Positions 13,334 through 26,217 are shown, counted from the stretch's first letter. The stretch is DNA of 64,000 nt from Lucifuga dentata (GCA_014773175.1 VXCM01000319.1:1-64000); one strand, 5' to 3'. Notes: generated by a model not told the origin, from the letters alone. Program-made: numbers and translations.

Positions 13334-13747
13334 TCTTTATCCCCTCCACCTCCCTGAGATGCAATATACATGTAAAAGTGCACGCACATATTTGTACGTA
13401 GGGCAAAGTACACACAGACGCACACACTTACTTCTCTATGTTGTGTTGGGGGTTATCAGTTTGACAAAGGGCACTGTGATTATGTATTTTCTGTGCTCCA
13501 GTCGGGGGAGCAGATAAGAGACGACAGCAAGCCAGACAACACTCATCCTATATGGGGAGGAAGCAGTACAGTTGAGGGTGTGAAGGTGACAGTGGGTGCA
13601 GATCTATAAGTTAACCTCAGTGTGTCACCTCTCTTAAACTTCTCCCCTGCCTGCTTCTATTTCACTAGCTGCTCGTGATGATTTACAAAATTGAGAAAAG
13701 AAGGGCCTTATTTTATTGCTTTTGACATTTATCTGTTTTCTTTCTTT

Positions 13748-13830
13748 TTGTTCGGGTTGTGAGCCAAATCTGAACTCAGGATGTTGCGAGTGAGTACGAC
13801 GCACCGATCCTGCTAAGCCGCCAAGACAGA
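13748..13830 (-). repeat. Possible tRNA-like SINE head
   Basis: Read on the minus strand this begins GGCGGCTTAGCAGGATCGGT, which resembles an A box, and about 45 nt on has CCTGAGTTCAGATTTGGCTC, a degenerate B box. A polypurine tail follows. The match is weak, and it could be a decayed SINE fragment or chance. Confidence 0.3.
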
Positions 13831-14449
13831 TAGAACATATGATTTTGGTTATGAAATTAAATAGCTTCACTGTCATAAACCAGACTGTTTTATTTGTTCA
13901 TAAACACACAAAAAGAATGAGGTATTGCTTGTGGTTCAGTTCTGTCAAATTTAGAGAGTATTTATCAATGGTCTTGTGAAGAAGAACAACAAAACCAGTA
14001 GAGCAGCACAGCTGAATTCTTCTACACAGCCCCAAATTAAGACCAGAACCATCCAAGTTCTGTACATCATACAGACAACACAGCGCTATTACAGTCTCAA
14101 AATATACCTCCTTTCATCTCTGACACATTCTTCAACAATCTCTCCATTTGTTTTGTCTTTTGCCTACCCTCTCTCCAGAGGGCGGGAACTTTCATACACA
14201 AAAAAGGCAGTCTGAGGCCCCAAGTGTCTTAGGGCAGTGATAGGCTGATGTATGAGGAGGGGTATTGTGGGTAGGCATGACAGGCAAGGGGAAGCCATCA
14301 GTGGGACATCTAAGGCAGGGGGAATGAAGGCTCTCTGGCACCAGGGCTGCTCTCAAACACTGGCTCTCTGATAGAGCCGACCTTGGACTTAATCACTACC
14401 AGAAGAAAAGAGCAGCTCTTGACAGGAAGATGGAAAGAGAGTGAGAATG

Positions 14450-14450
14450 N

Positions 14451-14506
<56 letters not shown>
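14450..14506. repeat. (GA)n microsatellite with N
   Basis: A GA tract interrupted once by AAA and starting at an N. It is a homopurine mirror repeat. Confidence 0.93.
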
Positions 14507-14830
14507 TGCAAAGAGGTAACGACAGTTTTCAAAAGCAGTTGATGGTTAATGACTTTGTTGGTTTCGTTCATCTTTTCAAAGGCAACCAACAACACCAGAA
14601 AGCTGAAGAAAATCACTGCAAATATGTCATCCATTTCTAAAATACATATACACACACACATACACATCCCTCAAACATATACATGCACATCTGACGAGCG
14701 AGTCCGTCAGATTCAAGCCGGCTGAGTAGAGGCTTCCAACCTTATAATGATGCCCATTCTCCACCTCTTTGGCTTGACCAAAGGCTGAACCTTTTGACAC
14801 TGAATTAGGGGAATGATTAATCTCATTCAG

Positions 14831-14832
<2 letters not shown>

Positions 14833-14881
<49 letters not shown>

Positions 14882-14894
14882 NACACACACACAC
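14833..14894. repeat. (CA)n microsatellite with N
   Basis: About 31 CA units with an N at 14882, so the length is unreliable. Confidence 0.94.
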
Positions 14895-15754
14895 CCACCC
14901 CCACATAAGCTTAGACTTCTCAAATTAGCCACTGAGGGACAGGGCCGACTGAAAGCTCTGGGACACACACATACATACACAGCCTCTATTTCAAGATGTT
15001 TTGTATCCATTACACAGCCTTGGGATGTGACAAGTCACATCAATAAAAAAATCATTATTAATGTCAAGAGCATGGAGGGAACTTTAAGGTTCAATCCTAA
15101 ACCCAACTATGAATATGAATTTACTGTGTATGTCTGGCTGAGCAAGACAAAAGCAGTGATTGGACGCATGTTTGTTAGCTCTTAAAATTACCAAAGATTT
15201 TGTTCCAATGTTAGAAGCTTTGAACTGCTCACCATGAACTGTTTGAGCTACAACCAGTAAATTGTAGAAACCTTGTTTTCAATTTGTAAGCTTTACTGTC
15301 ACTCAGCAAAAATCTTGATTTAGCCTTTTAGTAGTTAACAAGATGATGATTTATCAGCCTGTGTGGTTTCATATATTGAGTTGTGTTGTACATCACAGAA
15401 AAAAAACAAACAAACAAAAAAAAAAAAAAAANAAAAAAAAAAAAAAACGTAAAGTCCCAGCAGGACTGAAACACTGAAAAGCCATTAGAAGAGTATAAAT
15501 GCCACAGCTTTACTGCTACTCCACCGACAATCTGCATTGCACTTGGCACCATAGGTGGCCTATTTCAACTACCAGCTTGCTTGATTAAGAAAATACGATT
15601 TCAATTGATTTCCTCATAACTAATTTGTGAGAAGTCAGTATAAAAAAAGACCATCAATTTGAAATGAGTGTGTCATATGAGAGAAGTTAATAAAAGTAAT
15701 AGATTTTTCTCTGCTGATAGCTGGCTAGAAAGTGAGGGGGCTGAGAAGATTATC

Positions 15755-15756
<2 letters not shown>

Positions 15757-15790
<34 letters not shown>
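15757..15790. repeat. (GA)n microsatellite
   Basis: GA units with one AAAG interruption. Confidence 0.9.
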
Positions 15791-16038
15791 TGTTAATCAA
15801 ACAAAAGATGAGCACTGCAGTCCTGGATCACATGCAGGTCCATGGAGTCATCAGAAATGCAACAATTCTAAATGCAAGAATATGATTTTCAATCGACATT
15901 AGATGGGACCAAGTGGGAGCAAATGAGACGAGGAATCAACTGCTAAACTAAATTATTACTGGTCTAGATTAGAAGCATGGAGCGAGGACAAAGCAGAGAA
16001 ACAAACCACCATAACGATACCTGAAAAGACACTCATTA

Positions 16039-16330
16039 CATTTACATGCACGTTAAACCTTTGATTCTAAAGCAATTAAGGCAAAAAATTATTTCAAATC
16101 TCATGTAAACACCATAATCAGAGTGAGATCTGTGTAAATCAATGGTGTACTCCTAGTAATAGATCTGGATTTTAATATTGTAAATTGATTTACTCCAGCA
16201 CCTAAACACTACTTTGGCTTACAATCGACATAAGAATTCTGCAAATCCATCCACTGACGTACTTCCTCTCGTAAGCCAATAAAGCCATGAGTTTTGTATA
16301 TTCAGCAAACAACAAAATCATATTAATTCC
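16039..16330. repeat. Interspersed repeat, copy A
   Basis: Shared words in the same order link this block to 58750-59000: TTTACATGCACGTTAA near the start, ATGTAAACACCA with GTGAGATC in the middle, and TACTTCCTCTCGTAAGCCAA with TAAAGCCATGAG near the end. It is probably a MITE family; I could not define its termini. Confidence 0.55.
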
Positions 16331-17457
16331 ATCCACGTTTATGCAGTTTTGTCTCATTTGGAAAACCAGACAAAAATGTTATAATTACCCATAATATCTA
16401 TGTTATCAGTGCTTATGTCAAGACAAAACTGAACCTTTAAAAAAATATACATACATCAATGGAATTGTGAGGTTGATAATCTGAACTCCTAAAACTTCAC
16501 CTTGGTTAATATGGTAATAAATAATAATGAGGTGTGCCAGACTTTGAGTTTGTGTGGATATACGTCCACCTCCAGGTATGCTAATGCTGTTATGACTGGC
16601 TGGCTTCATTACTGTCTGTCTACAGCATCATAGCCAAGGTCAGTGGAGGCTGCAGAGATGATAGGGGGCCAAAAACATGAGCACAAATTAATCTGCTGTT
16701 TAATCTAATAATTCACTGTGGCACTGGGTGTCTCAGTCCTATTAACACAACTGTAATTGCATTTGAGGAGGAACAAGGGTACTTTCACACTCACACACAT
16801 CCAGTTGTACCACACAAGCACACGTGGGCAGAGACACGTGTTAAGATGGGAAAAAGAAATAAAGGAGAACAAAAACAAGGCACTTCCTAGTGAATTTAAT
16901 TAAAGTAAAAACCGTGTGTGTGCATGTGTGTCGATGTGTATACAGCATGGTACATCTTTAACCATGGAGCCCTGCTCATTAACATGGTAATGTCCAAACA
17001 GCAGGGTGTAGTCAAACAGAAGCGTATTATTAGGATTCATCTCATTAGGCTTTCATGAGATTTAAAGTTAACGCAAAATAACTTGGAAAGTGAGTCTGAG
17101 ATAAAACACACTGTGAATTCTTGAAGTTACTCCCCACAAGTTACATTTCTGTCTGGAGATAATGCATGGCTGCAGCAACATGGAGAGCTGGGCTAAAGTA
17201 ACAGGATTAGACAAAACCTCATGCCAAAAGTCCTGGAGACATTTATTGATACAAGTATGAGCTGCAAAAAAAAAAACAAATCTAACTGAAATAACCTCCA
17301 TATAAGTGACCTTCAGGAACAACGTTATCTTCAGTTTTAAAATTACTTAAAAAAAAAAAAAAAAAAAAAGATATTCTTACAATATAGTATGTGGTGACTG
17401 AGGTCCCAGACAAACTATGAAAGCATAAGTGAAAAACATGTTGAATGGGATACTTAC

Positions 17458-17565
17458 GCCTGTAAGATGGATGACTCCTTGCGATGTCACAGGGCATCCC
17501 ATGAATCCCACAAACTGCAACTCAGGACAATGCTCTGCAACCGCCCGCACCGAGCGGTCAGTGAC
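17458..17565 (-). CDS. fbxl17: FBXL17 internal coding exon (LRR region, 36 codons)
   Basis: This exon encodes 36 residues starting VTDRSVRAVAEHCPELQ and ending GVIHLTG, which I recognise as the C-terminal leucine-rich-repeat region of FBXL17. The family protein is the substrate-recognition subunit of an SCF (SKP1-CUL1-RBX1) ubiquitin ligase; it is known for dimerisation quality control of BTB proteins and for acting on SUFU and PRMT1, and its LRRs contact the substrate. Visible motifs are the cysteine-type LRR pattern CPELQFVGFMGC followed by VTSQGV. On the minus strand the exon follows a long pyrimidine tract ending TTCTCTCCAG and is followed by GTAAGT. It starts and ends on codon boundaries (108 nt), so skipping it would keep the frame. 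The last codon is GGC, where as I recall mammals have Lys, so the donor has C rather than G at its -1 position. A GC-AG donor two bases earlier would break the frame with the next exon. The F-box lies in exons outside the window. Confidence 0.92.
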
Positions 17566-18875
17566 CTGGAGAGAAGAGAAAAGGAGAGAACAGAAGAGAG
17601 TTAAGATATACAATAAGAGACCTTATTATCTTGGTTGATTATCAAGTGCAGTTTCTGAAGTGGTTTATATGATTTCTTCAAAACACCAATCTAATTTACT
17701 TTTTGCAATATAAGATGAACCTGGTTCATTTACTCACTTTGGCAAGGTGAACATGTACCATTTATGGTGAAAAGACCATTTTTGTGCTTGCCCATATGAT
17801 GGAAATTTTGTCAGCTGCTCACATCACAATAGTGAGGCTGTTCTAGCAGGACCGCTAGAACAGCTAAATGGATGCTCTGTTTGAGGAGAGGATGTGTAGG
17901 GAGAGCTGCTGTTACCCCCACCTTTACGATTCATCTTTAAAACAATGTAAAGAAATCACCCAGACTGCGAGAAGTTTACAATTTTTTTCTTCTCTTGTTT
18001 AGCCAAGTATAGAAAACAAAGGAGTTTTTCTTGTTGTGAGTGCAATAGGTGCGATTTTGATTTCTAGTGCTCATGTGTGGTTTGCATCCTCACATGCAGA
18101 TGCCCAAATGTATTTTTTGGAGCATAATCCAGCCTTAGAGAGATGTCAAACTTAAATGTGTTAATAATTTGGCAATGGGAAGATTTTTGCTTCCAGTCAG
18201 GTATTGTCACTTTCAAGGCTAAATGTCGTGTTCTACTCCATCTGTGCTGAAGGTCAGACACGTTTTGTGTTTGATGGGCATCTTCTTCCCAACTGGCTCT
18301 GGGATCATTTGTCACTAAACTCTCTCTGACATGACATCAGTTATCCATGCCGCTCTAGTCCAATTTAAAATTCCCACCAGAATGACCAGACACAAAGTCA
18401 GAGAGATAAACAAGAAAGATGGAGGGAGACAGACAACATGAGGCAGAAGGAAACAAGGGAAGGAGACAAATAGGAGAAAGAGGAGGAGGATCAAAGAATG
18501 GGTGAAGGAGAGGACGAGGATAACGGACAGAAAAGTTAAAGGAGTGTGTCTGCCAGGCAATGGGTGTCGACTTATGATGGATGGACCATTCCCCGTCCTT
18601 CACCGAGCCGTCTACTAACAGCTCATAATGGATCAGAGATCAATAGGGAAGCAGAACATTTCCACCAGCTTCCACTGTAGTCATCAATATGGGTATTGAT
18701 AGCTACTTCACCTCCCTCCCCACATCACTCACTGAGCTCACTCAACACTCAACAGCTCACTCAACAATATGTGGGAGATTGTTTGTTTTCTCTGTAGGCT
18801 TTTGCTCAGTGCTACCTCAAACTCTTCAATCACAAAGGAACAATAACATGAGAGAAAGAGAGGGAGAAAAGAGAA

Positions 18876-18879
<4 letters not shown>

Positions 18880-18912
<33 letters not shown>
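18880..18912. repeat. (GA)n microsatellite
   Basis: GA units at the end of a longer purine-rich stretch that starts near 18849. Confidence 0.9.
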
Positions 18913-18915
<3 letters not shown>

Positions 18916-21151
18916 GACTACAGTGTGATTAACTGCAAAAACATCAAAGAACAGCGAGGAACAAAAACTTTTCTTTTTCTGGAAATCCCTGTCAGCATCT
19001 TGGGTGTCTCTGAGAAATTCCCAAAAAAAAGGAATCAAACAAAACCCAAATACATGCAACATGCACACAAAACAGTGAAGAAAGAAATACAAAGAAATAT
19101 AGCACTTTTTCTTATCAACTTACAGATATCTGAAGGAATATAATGTAATGCCCAATTACAATTAACATGACCTATTTTAGCATATTCAAATATGCTTTCT
19201 TAGTCACTTTTATGCAAGGTATACAGATTTCCATGATCATTTAAGTATTTAAGTATTTTCATTTAAATGTCTATTTTAAAAGGTTTTGCAATGATTTAAT
19301 CTGAAAAAAAAAAAAACACTGCACTAATTCTATTGCTGCAGCATCACTGTAATTGAAGACACATTTGATGCACTGTCTCCTTAGGCCCCATCCCAAAAAG
19401 CCTGCTCTGTTCTGATTGGCCACCACTGATACTATGAAACAAAATGCTGGCTCATTAGCCTTGTCCTCTAGAACTCTGGGTTTGTCTGACTGGATGCATT
19501 TCCGTAGTAGTGAAACTCAAGTTTTGCAACTTTGACAATATTCATACTCCCTACTTTGTTTGACTGAAATGAGGGAGAATAACAAAAAGCATATGTCCCC
19601 TTAAGAAAACTAATTCTTGTACAAAATCAGCAATTTTGAAAATCCAAGTATTAAAGTTGCAGTTGTACTGTACATATGTTAGTTGTGCTTCTCTGCTTTT
19701 AATTTTTTCATCTTCTGCTTCTAGTGCTAATGAGTAACACTGTAAGAGTGTGACAATGATACGTCGCAAAGTGAGACAGTTTCCAAAAGTAGGCTGCTAC
19801 TACTCCTCCCTAGATGTTTCCATTAATGCATGATTGACAAGTTAATTAGTCAGTTACACTTGAGAGTATGGAGACGTGCAAACAGAGCTTTAGTACTGAA
19901 TTGCACTACAAGAGGAATATCTGAAAGTTATAGATAGCAGGCAATCATACTGAGATGCATTGCTAAAAATGTGACTCCTGCAAAATGCTGGAAGTTGGTG
20001 ATAGGTGGATGTGGAATATTAATTTTTCTTGCACTTTGTTGCAAAAGTGACTTACAATATGTTGGTGCTTTTTGAACCCATGCAAGTTAAAATGGTTTGT
20101 GAAGTATTTAGAGTTGTTCCTCAATGTCATTTTGGGGGGTTTAACAGCTCCAGGCACACTGAAGCTGTTAAACCTGAGCTGAGTGTCCAACTCAGTTCTG
20201 TTGTGTCATAGTGTTCATAAATCCATTTGACATCCTACCTGTAAGAACAATGATTAAACTACTTTACATAGAACTTGCCCCTATATCCATTTATTTTCTT
20301 AGTGCTGTCCTACATACACATCCTTAAACTTAATCACAGATCCGTCACTCATGTTTACCTCATCTACTCTTTATCCTCTCCCTGACTCTCTCCCTTCTCC
20401 TCCTTTGAGGTCTATCTTAAAGGTTATCGAGTCGAGGCGGAGGAAGATGGACAATCAAGGGAGACAGCGAGGGGAAAAAGAGCCAAAAAAGAAAGAACAA
20501 GGTGGCCATTTATCTTTCACCAGGTCAGGAGCAGTATACTGTAGCTCATCTGGGTTCACAATCACCTATAACTCTAGAGAAGTTCAAAGGCATGTTTCTC
20601 ACCTCATCATTAAGAAGCCAAAGTGCTTGTAAAGTGTGAAACAGATCATAATAGAATGTGACAGCAAAGGATTTCCAGTCACAGATGAGCTAGTGATAAT
20701 TAGTTTTGGTCGTTCTAACTTGCATTGACCAAGGAAACAGAAAAAGAGAGAGGCCTGCAGACATTTAATTTGACCACATACTGGATAAAATTCTGTCCAA
20801 CAAAATGGAATTACACTGCAGGCAAAAACTGTTAACTGTTAATTGTCATCTGACAAACAAAATAAAACTGGAGTTGAATAAAAAAGATGCCATAGATGCT
20901 TTATTTCACTTTTGATATATTATTTTGATATATTATCCTGGTGGAGAAAAAAAGAAAAATGCATGCAGGACGTTTTTATACACAGGATGAGTTATTGTTC
21001 CGATCACTCGGACTGCAGCTTTTGTTTGTTTGAATATATAAAGAGCTCTGTTCCAAATGATGGTACTTTCAAAAGAATGAAAATAAAATTTCTTGGCTGA
21101 CAGAGTTGAACAGAGTTGGTTCTTTATATTTTCAAATATAAAGTGGATGTA

Positions 21152-21531
21152 TAGTGTGGTCCAAAAGTCTAAGACCACATTGAAAATCTGCGATGTTTTT
21201 CATGTAAATCTGGAAATAATCACAAAGTCTGACATGATAAGAAGCTCCATGGAACATTGTCAAATCATGCTGGGATAACTTGGATCATCAGGTTTTGCAC
21301 AAACTTGTGAAGAATATGCCAGCTTGAGTGCATGCTGTCATTAAAGCAAAAGAGGGACATTCTAAATACTAAGATATTCTGAAATACATGTACATTTTTC
21401 AAAGATTCAACTTTTCACTCAAATTGTAAAGATGATATCAATTGTAATGAAAAGTCTTGTATTAAATTAAAAAAAAAAGAATGCAAAATAGAAGCATTTT
21501 CACTGTAGTCTCAGACTTTTGGACCCTACTA
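21152..21531 (+). mobile_element. Internally deleted Tc1/mariner-like element
   Basis: The ends are imperfect inverted repeats of about 28 bp (24 of 28 match): TAGTGTGGTCCAAAAGTCTA at the left, and TAGTAGGGTCCAAAAGTCTG as the reverse complement of the right. TA dinucleotides flank both ends (21150-21151 and 21532-21533), the usual Tc1/mariner target duplication. At 380 bp the element is much shorter than a full Tc1 copy (about 1.3-1.6 kb). It keeps the end of the transposase frame (21295-21372). Confidence 0.85.
21295..21372 (+). pseudogene. Remnant C-terminus of a Tc1-like transposase
   Basis: The frame reads LHKLVKNMPA, then an in-frame TGA, then VHAVIKAKEGHSKY and TAA. This corresponds to the conserved Tc1 transposase end with its MP(R/A)R..AVI.AKGGHTKY motif. 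The TGA stands where an Arg codon (CGA) is expected, consistent with CpG decay. The DDE catalytic core is missing, so the fragment is inactive. Confidence 0.8.
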
Positions 21532-23302
21532 TATATATTTTCATGTTGATATTTTCACCAAAAAGATATTTATTCACTCCTACTCTCCCTTACTGCAGCA
21601 CTGCTATGCACAGTGAGTGAAAACAGGCAGTTCTGTCTCCACTCTCTTCTGATTGGTCATCTACATAAGGCCTGAGCTGGCAACACCATGTACTGTAAAA
21701 TTAGGATGCTGGCCAAAACACCTGCTCATGGAGGCGTCCAAGGTAAATGAAAATGTGTTATGTGTTGATGTAAACATGTTACAGCAGTAAAGGACTAATC
21801 AAAAACAAAGCTTTCACAGAGTATTTTAAGCTCTATGAATTTAGCTTACAGGAGGCCTTTCTGTGTCATGAACCTCTGGTTTTGTACTCTGGCAGCGTTC
21901 AATGCTTATTGCCTACTTACACGACACAATGAGAAAAAAAAATTGGGATAATCATAAAAACTCAAGCATTACTTTAAATTCCAAAACACTTCAGAACAGT
22001 TCAGAGAAACTCTCACCCTGTTACATGAAAGGTGTATGGGATGCCCTGATCTATAGTCTATAGTTTGCTCTCACATCAGAACTACTTCAGCATGATCAAT
22101 TTCAAAACTCAAAAAAAGCAGGGCTGCACTGGGATGATACTGAAGAAATGTTAGGTCAAGCTGGAGCTGTGTAACCTTGCCCACTATCATTTAACACTCG
22201 GTGTTATAAATCTTACATATAATAGATGAAAAATTTATCCTTGAATTTATCATTAAAGACAAAGGTGTTCACCTGGACACAGTGGTGCAGCAGTTGGAGC
22301 AACTCACTGTACCAATGAGTTTAGTACAGAAAACAGATCTCACAGGAATCAATATGTGGATGCAACTTGAAATTTTATGCCTCCGGTTAGTAACCCACCA
22401 CGCTACCCATCAGTGCTCACAACAGCCAGAAAAGCTTAACTGGAGGTGAATCAGTGCTCCCACTCTGAGACATTGATGCATATGGAACCTGATCTGCAGG
22501 GCCAGCTGGAGCTACAGAGTTGTCCTTTTTGAGTATGAAACTTGAAAAAGGCTCCAGAAGGACCAACCTGAGCTGAACAGCTGGCAGGTGAAAAGAGCTG
22601 GCTGGAGCTCTCACAACATGGCCTCTGCCAAAACACTATCAAGGAAAACATTTTCAGGTTGACTTCCAGCAGAATTAAAATGCTACATGCCACCATGGCC
22701 CCTAAATCTGAATAGGGTGTAAGTGAAGCAAACAAAGCACGCTGTCTGTGGGTGCAATTGAATATACGTATATAAGAACTTGCATATGTTTCATAAGTGC
22801 AGAAAAGACAGAGAAAGCAAGTTACACATCTACAATAACTATGAGAAGGGAGAAAGAGGAGAAAAATAAAAATAACCCAGTAGTGCAGAGCAGTCCAAGA
22901 GGGCATGTACCATATCAGATTAATCCTGGGTGTATGTGTGTGTGTGTGAGTAAGACCATATGGGTTTGTAACTAAGGTTCGTCTCTAACCCACAAACCCA
23001 TACCAAATTTCTGTTTCCCTCCTACCCCTCAACCTTTCATTGACTTTGATTTCAAAACATGAAAAGGGCCATAGCAGGGCTTTGGAGAAGAAGTGCCTTG
23101 CCAAGAAAGGCCTTAAACCCTTTTAGAAGGATCTTGTTTAATGGTCTCAGGGTGAAGGGGGGTAAGGAAAGCAAGAAGTGGACCGGATTGGTGGAAATGC
23201 TGCAGTCATAAAGGTAGTCTTTGTGTGTTTCATTGAATGTGTGTTTTAAAGAGCTAAAAGGTAATTGTTGAGAAAGTGCTGTGGAGGCAAAAGAAGCACT
23301 GT

Positions 23303-23303
<1 letters not shown>

Positions 23304-23358
<55 letters not shown>
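23304..23358. repeat. (TG)n microsatellite
   Basis: About 27 uninterrupted TG units. Confidence 0.96.
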
Positions 23359-23360
<2 letters not shown>

Positions 23361-23871
23361 GTCTGTCTGTCCTTACAAAGTGCTGGGGCAGCACCTACGG
23401 GGCAGTTTGGGTCCAATGAGGGCTTTTAAGCTTGTCAATAATGTCTATCAAAAGATTAAGACTCATTTGACGCCGTGCAGAAAGAGAATGACCAGTTGTC
23501 TATCCCTCACTCCATCTTTTCCTCCCTGCCCCATTTTTTCTACATCCATCAAAACCAGCTGACCCTCACAAACACAGACCTCACAGCAAAAAGATGCCAC
23601 CTCACACCATTTATTTTCTTCTGTCTTTATTCCTCCATTTAATCATATTTTATCCACACATACAGGCAGACGCTACTGGGTGAAGCAAGCTTTATCAATG
23701 AGAGAGTTGGCAGAGAGCATGTGGAGGGCAGGCACACTGTCATTTGTCTATATTAGAAAGGAGCACTTACTCTTCTGTTTAGTGACACATAAGCACACAA
23801 ACACACAGAAACTGATCTGTCAGACACAAATACATAACAAAATACTGTATATCCTCAAGGTTCAAAAATGT

Positions 23872-23904
23872 TAAAAAAAAAAAAAAGNTAAAAAAAAAAA
23901 AAAG
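23872..23904. other. Assembly gap N (23888) with duplicated T(A)14G
   Basis: The 16-mer T-A14-G stands on both sides of the N, as at the longer duplicated gaps. The true length of the A run is uncertain. Confidence 0.7.
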
Positions 23905-24772
23905 TAGCCAAACTTTATTTTTTCACTTCGAGAGGTAAAGTAGCCACTCTGAGCTTATTTATCACTGATTTGAAGGCCACCTTTTGTTTTTTCTTTTTAT
24001 CATATACAGTATATACTGTTTTGTTTTTTTTACATTTCTTCATCCAGATCTAATTCTAATGACATATTCTCTCTCTGCAATGAATAAAAACCAGGAAGAA
24101 AAAACACTCATATCACAGCATCCACCTAAGTCCCAAATAGTCTTTTCTTGACAATACACTACCATTCATCAAACACAAAGATGCACCAAATCAAAAAAAA
24201 ATGAATACCATGATGCCTTTTGTTGAAAGCTTTTGATTACTAAGTACTCTGCACAGTTATACAGATTCCCAATAATACCCACAAATGAGGACGCAACTGC
24301 TGGCCAGCAGAATGCAAATTGAAGTGGGACAATTTTCATCAAAGTTCTGCTCTTTCCAAGGTAATTATTTTCTCCATAAATACTCTCTTAGGTGTGATAG
24401 TGCCTGTATTCATCACAGCATTGGAAGACACACACACACAACCTTTTCTCTTTTTAAGGAGCTCAGATGGGCTGTATTGATGCAAAGGACTGGTGATCTG
24501 ACAAAAATCTAAATGAATGCTTATCATCCACTGTAATATCTGGTACCTGGAGACAAAGGCAACATTGAAAGTCATAAAGTTTAACTACAGCAAGGGAAAA
24601 CCTCTTTACTGCACCGTGCTGTCTCTGTGCTGATGAGCAGCACTGTGCACTAAGTGCAGGGTGATTTTCTTAGAGTTGTGGAAGGAGCTAAATATCGATC
24701 ACTAAAGCACAGACACAAGCAATGTTTTACTGAAGCTGATTTACATTCAAGATTGCAGAGATACAAAGATGT

Positions 24773-24815
24773 GTGTATGTGTGTATGTGTGTGTGTGTGT
24801 GTGTGTATGTGTGTG
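24773..24815. repeat. Interrupted (TG)n microsatellite
   Basis: TG units interrupted three times by TATG. Confidence 0.9.
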
Positions 24816-25320
24816 CTTCCTCAGATGCAAGACACTTAAACATACAAATGCAAACCCACATGGCACACACACTAGCAAAGCATTTCGCTTGGTTGAGTCT
24901 AGACAGATGCGAGGTTCCTGGTCTGCAGCTATCCAGTCTTGTGTTTTCCTTGACTAAACAGAGAGACTAGTCATATGTTTATGAGATGTGATGAGACAGG
25001 AACACGGGCTGGATCAGAGTGAAAGACAAAAGAGAAGAAGAGAGGGTGGAAGGAGAAGAGGCGGAGAGGGAGGATGAGGGGAAAGAGAGATTTGCAATCT
25101 TTTCATGTTAACATAATGTAGCTTCTCGTCTTCAGTGTATTGCTTTGGCAAGCTTGGCTACTTCTTTCATGCCTGTAAATCCTGCCTGAATATGGATGTG
25201 ACAGACAGGCAGTGAGACAGACAGAGAAAGATGGAGAGGTGGTATGACAGGCCAGACAAGCTGTGGGTGTGTGCATGTGGGTGTGTGTGTGTGTGGGAAT
25301 ACGTGAATACAAGAGCAATC

Positions 25321-25570
25321 TGATCTTGTTAGCGGCCTGACGGGATGAGGAGCTGCGATGAGAGCTCTGAATCACCACCATCTAATCAATCAGCCTAATT
25401 AACTGAGCTTTATGAACACTGGGCCGAGCTGAGAAAGAATATGCCGACACACAGATTAATAATGATTACTAAATACACTGCAACACATTCTATTAACAAT
25501 CCATCTTCATGCTGATCCAGCGGCTTTGCATAAGAAGTCGCTTCATTGCCAGTTGTGGGAAATCCTCTCA
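25321..25570. promoter_or_regulatory. Candidate conserved non-coding block
   Basis: Clustered ATTA and TAAT cores (CTAATCAATCAGCCTAATTA near 25381, and TTAATAATGATTACTAAATA near 25456) lie in otherwise unique sequence. It is enhancer-like in texture; nothing more can be shown here. Confidence 0.3.
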
Positions 25571-25925
25571 AACGTATTATGAGGTATTTCTGACTCAATC
25601 AAGTATTTGGAGTAAATGAAATAATATTCTGTAGAATTCATTTTGTTTAATGAAGGGTGAAGCTCTGAAAGTGATTCTGTTTTGTTACCATAATATAATT
25701 GTGCCACATTCATGTATATAAGGGTTTTTCCTTACTCTAATGTCCAGATATGACAATAATGGAAAGCTGGCAGAGGTTATATGCAGTCTGAAGCCATCTG
25801 TTTATTCTCATGCTTAAGGTTAAGAAGGATGGGCTGCTCCTTCATACCCACTGAACCTTTCTCCAAAGAGCCCAGCATGGAAGTGGAAACAGGTTACAAC
25901 AGGAGGACAGACAGTGCATGCTTGT

Positions 25926-25927
<2 letters not shown>

Positions 25928-25966
<39 letters not shown>
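25928..25966. repeat. (GT)n microsatellite
   Basis: About 19 GT units ending in GCGTG. Confidence 0.95.
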
Positions 25967-25974
<8 letters not shown>

Positions 25975-26162
25975 CAAGTCCTCACACCAGGCAGACCTTT
26001 AACCAGCAGCAGGGGATACCATGAGTGTGTGTTAGCTTGAGACCAGCTGCTGGGCAACACCGCACATCAACTGTCAGCAATGACATAACCTGCCTGACCA
26101 GTTGACTACCCATGATGCTACACCGTGGGCAGTCAGTGTTTTGATTGTGTAAATGAGAAGCA

Positions 26163-26164
<2 letters not shown>

Positions 26165-26213
<49 letters not shown>
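26165..26213. repeat. (CT)n microsatellite
   Basis: Twenty-four uninterrupted CT units, homopyrimidine on the plus strand. Confidence 0.96.

Positions 26214-26217
<4 letters not shown>

Larger units (their letters stand above)
7476..17457 (-). other. fbxl17: FBXL17 intron between the two exons
   Basis: The intron is bounded by GTAAGT at its 5' end (17457-17452) and TTGTAG at its 3' end (7481-7476), phase 0. It contains microsatellites, four short N gaps plus an N inside a (CA)n tract, a possible DNA-transposon remnant at 11637-12166, a possible tRNA-like fragment near 13748-13830 and a repeat copy near 16039-16330. The rest is unremarkable AT-rich sequence with no supportable coding region on either strand. 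Confidence 0.85.

Noticed and set aside
13189..13425. Apparent protein with a duplicated 20-residue segment
   Set aside because: The duplication comes from the identical flanks of the N at 13268 and is an assembly effect.
14690..14720. Hammerhead-like motif CTGACGAG in a small hairpin
   Set aside because: The stem is only 8 bp and the required GAAA core strand and third helix are absent.
22451..22906. 151-codon open frame on the minus strand
   Set aside because: It has mixed composition, no known motif and no splice sites in a matching frame. It is consistent with chance in a 64-kb window.
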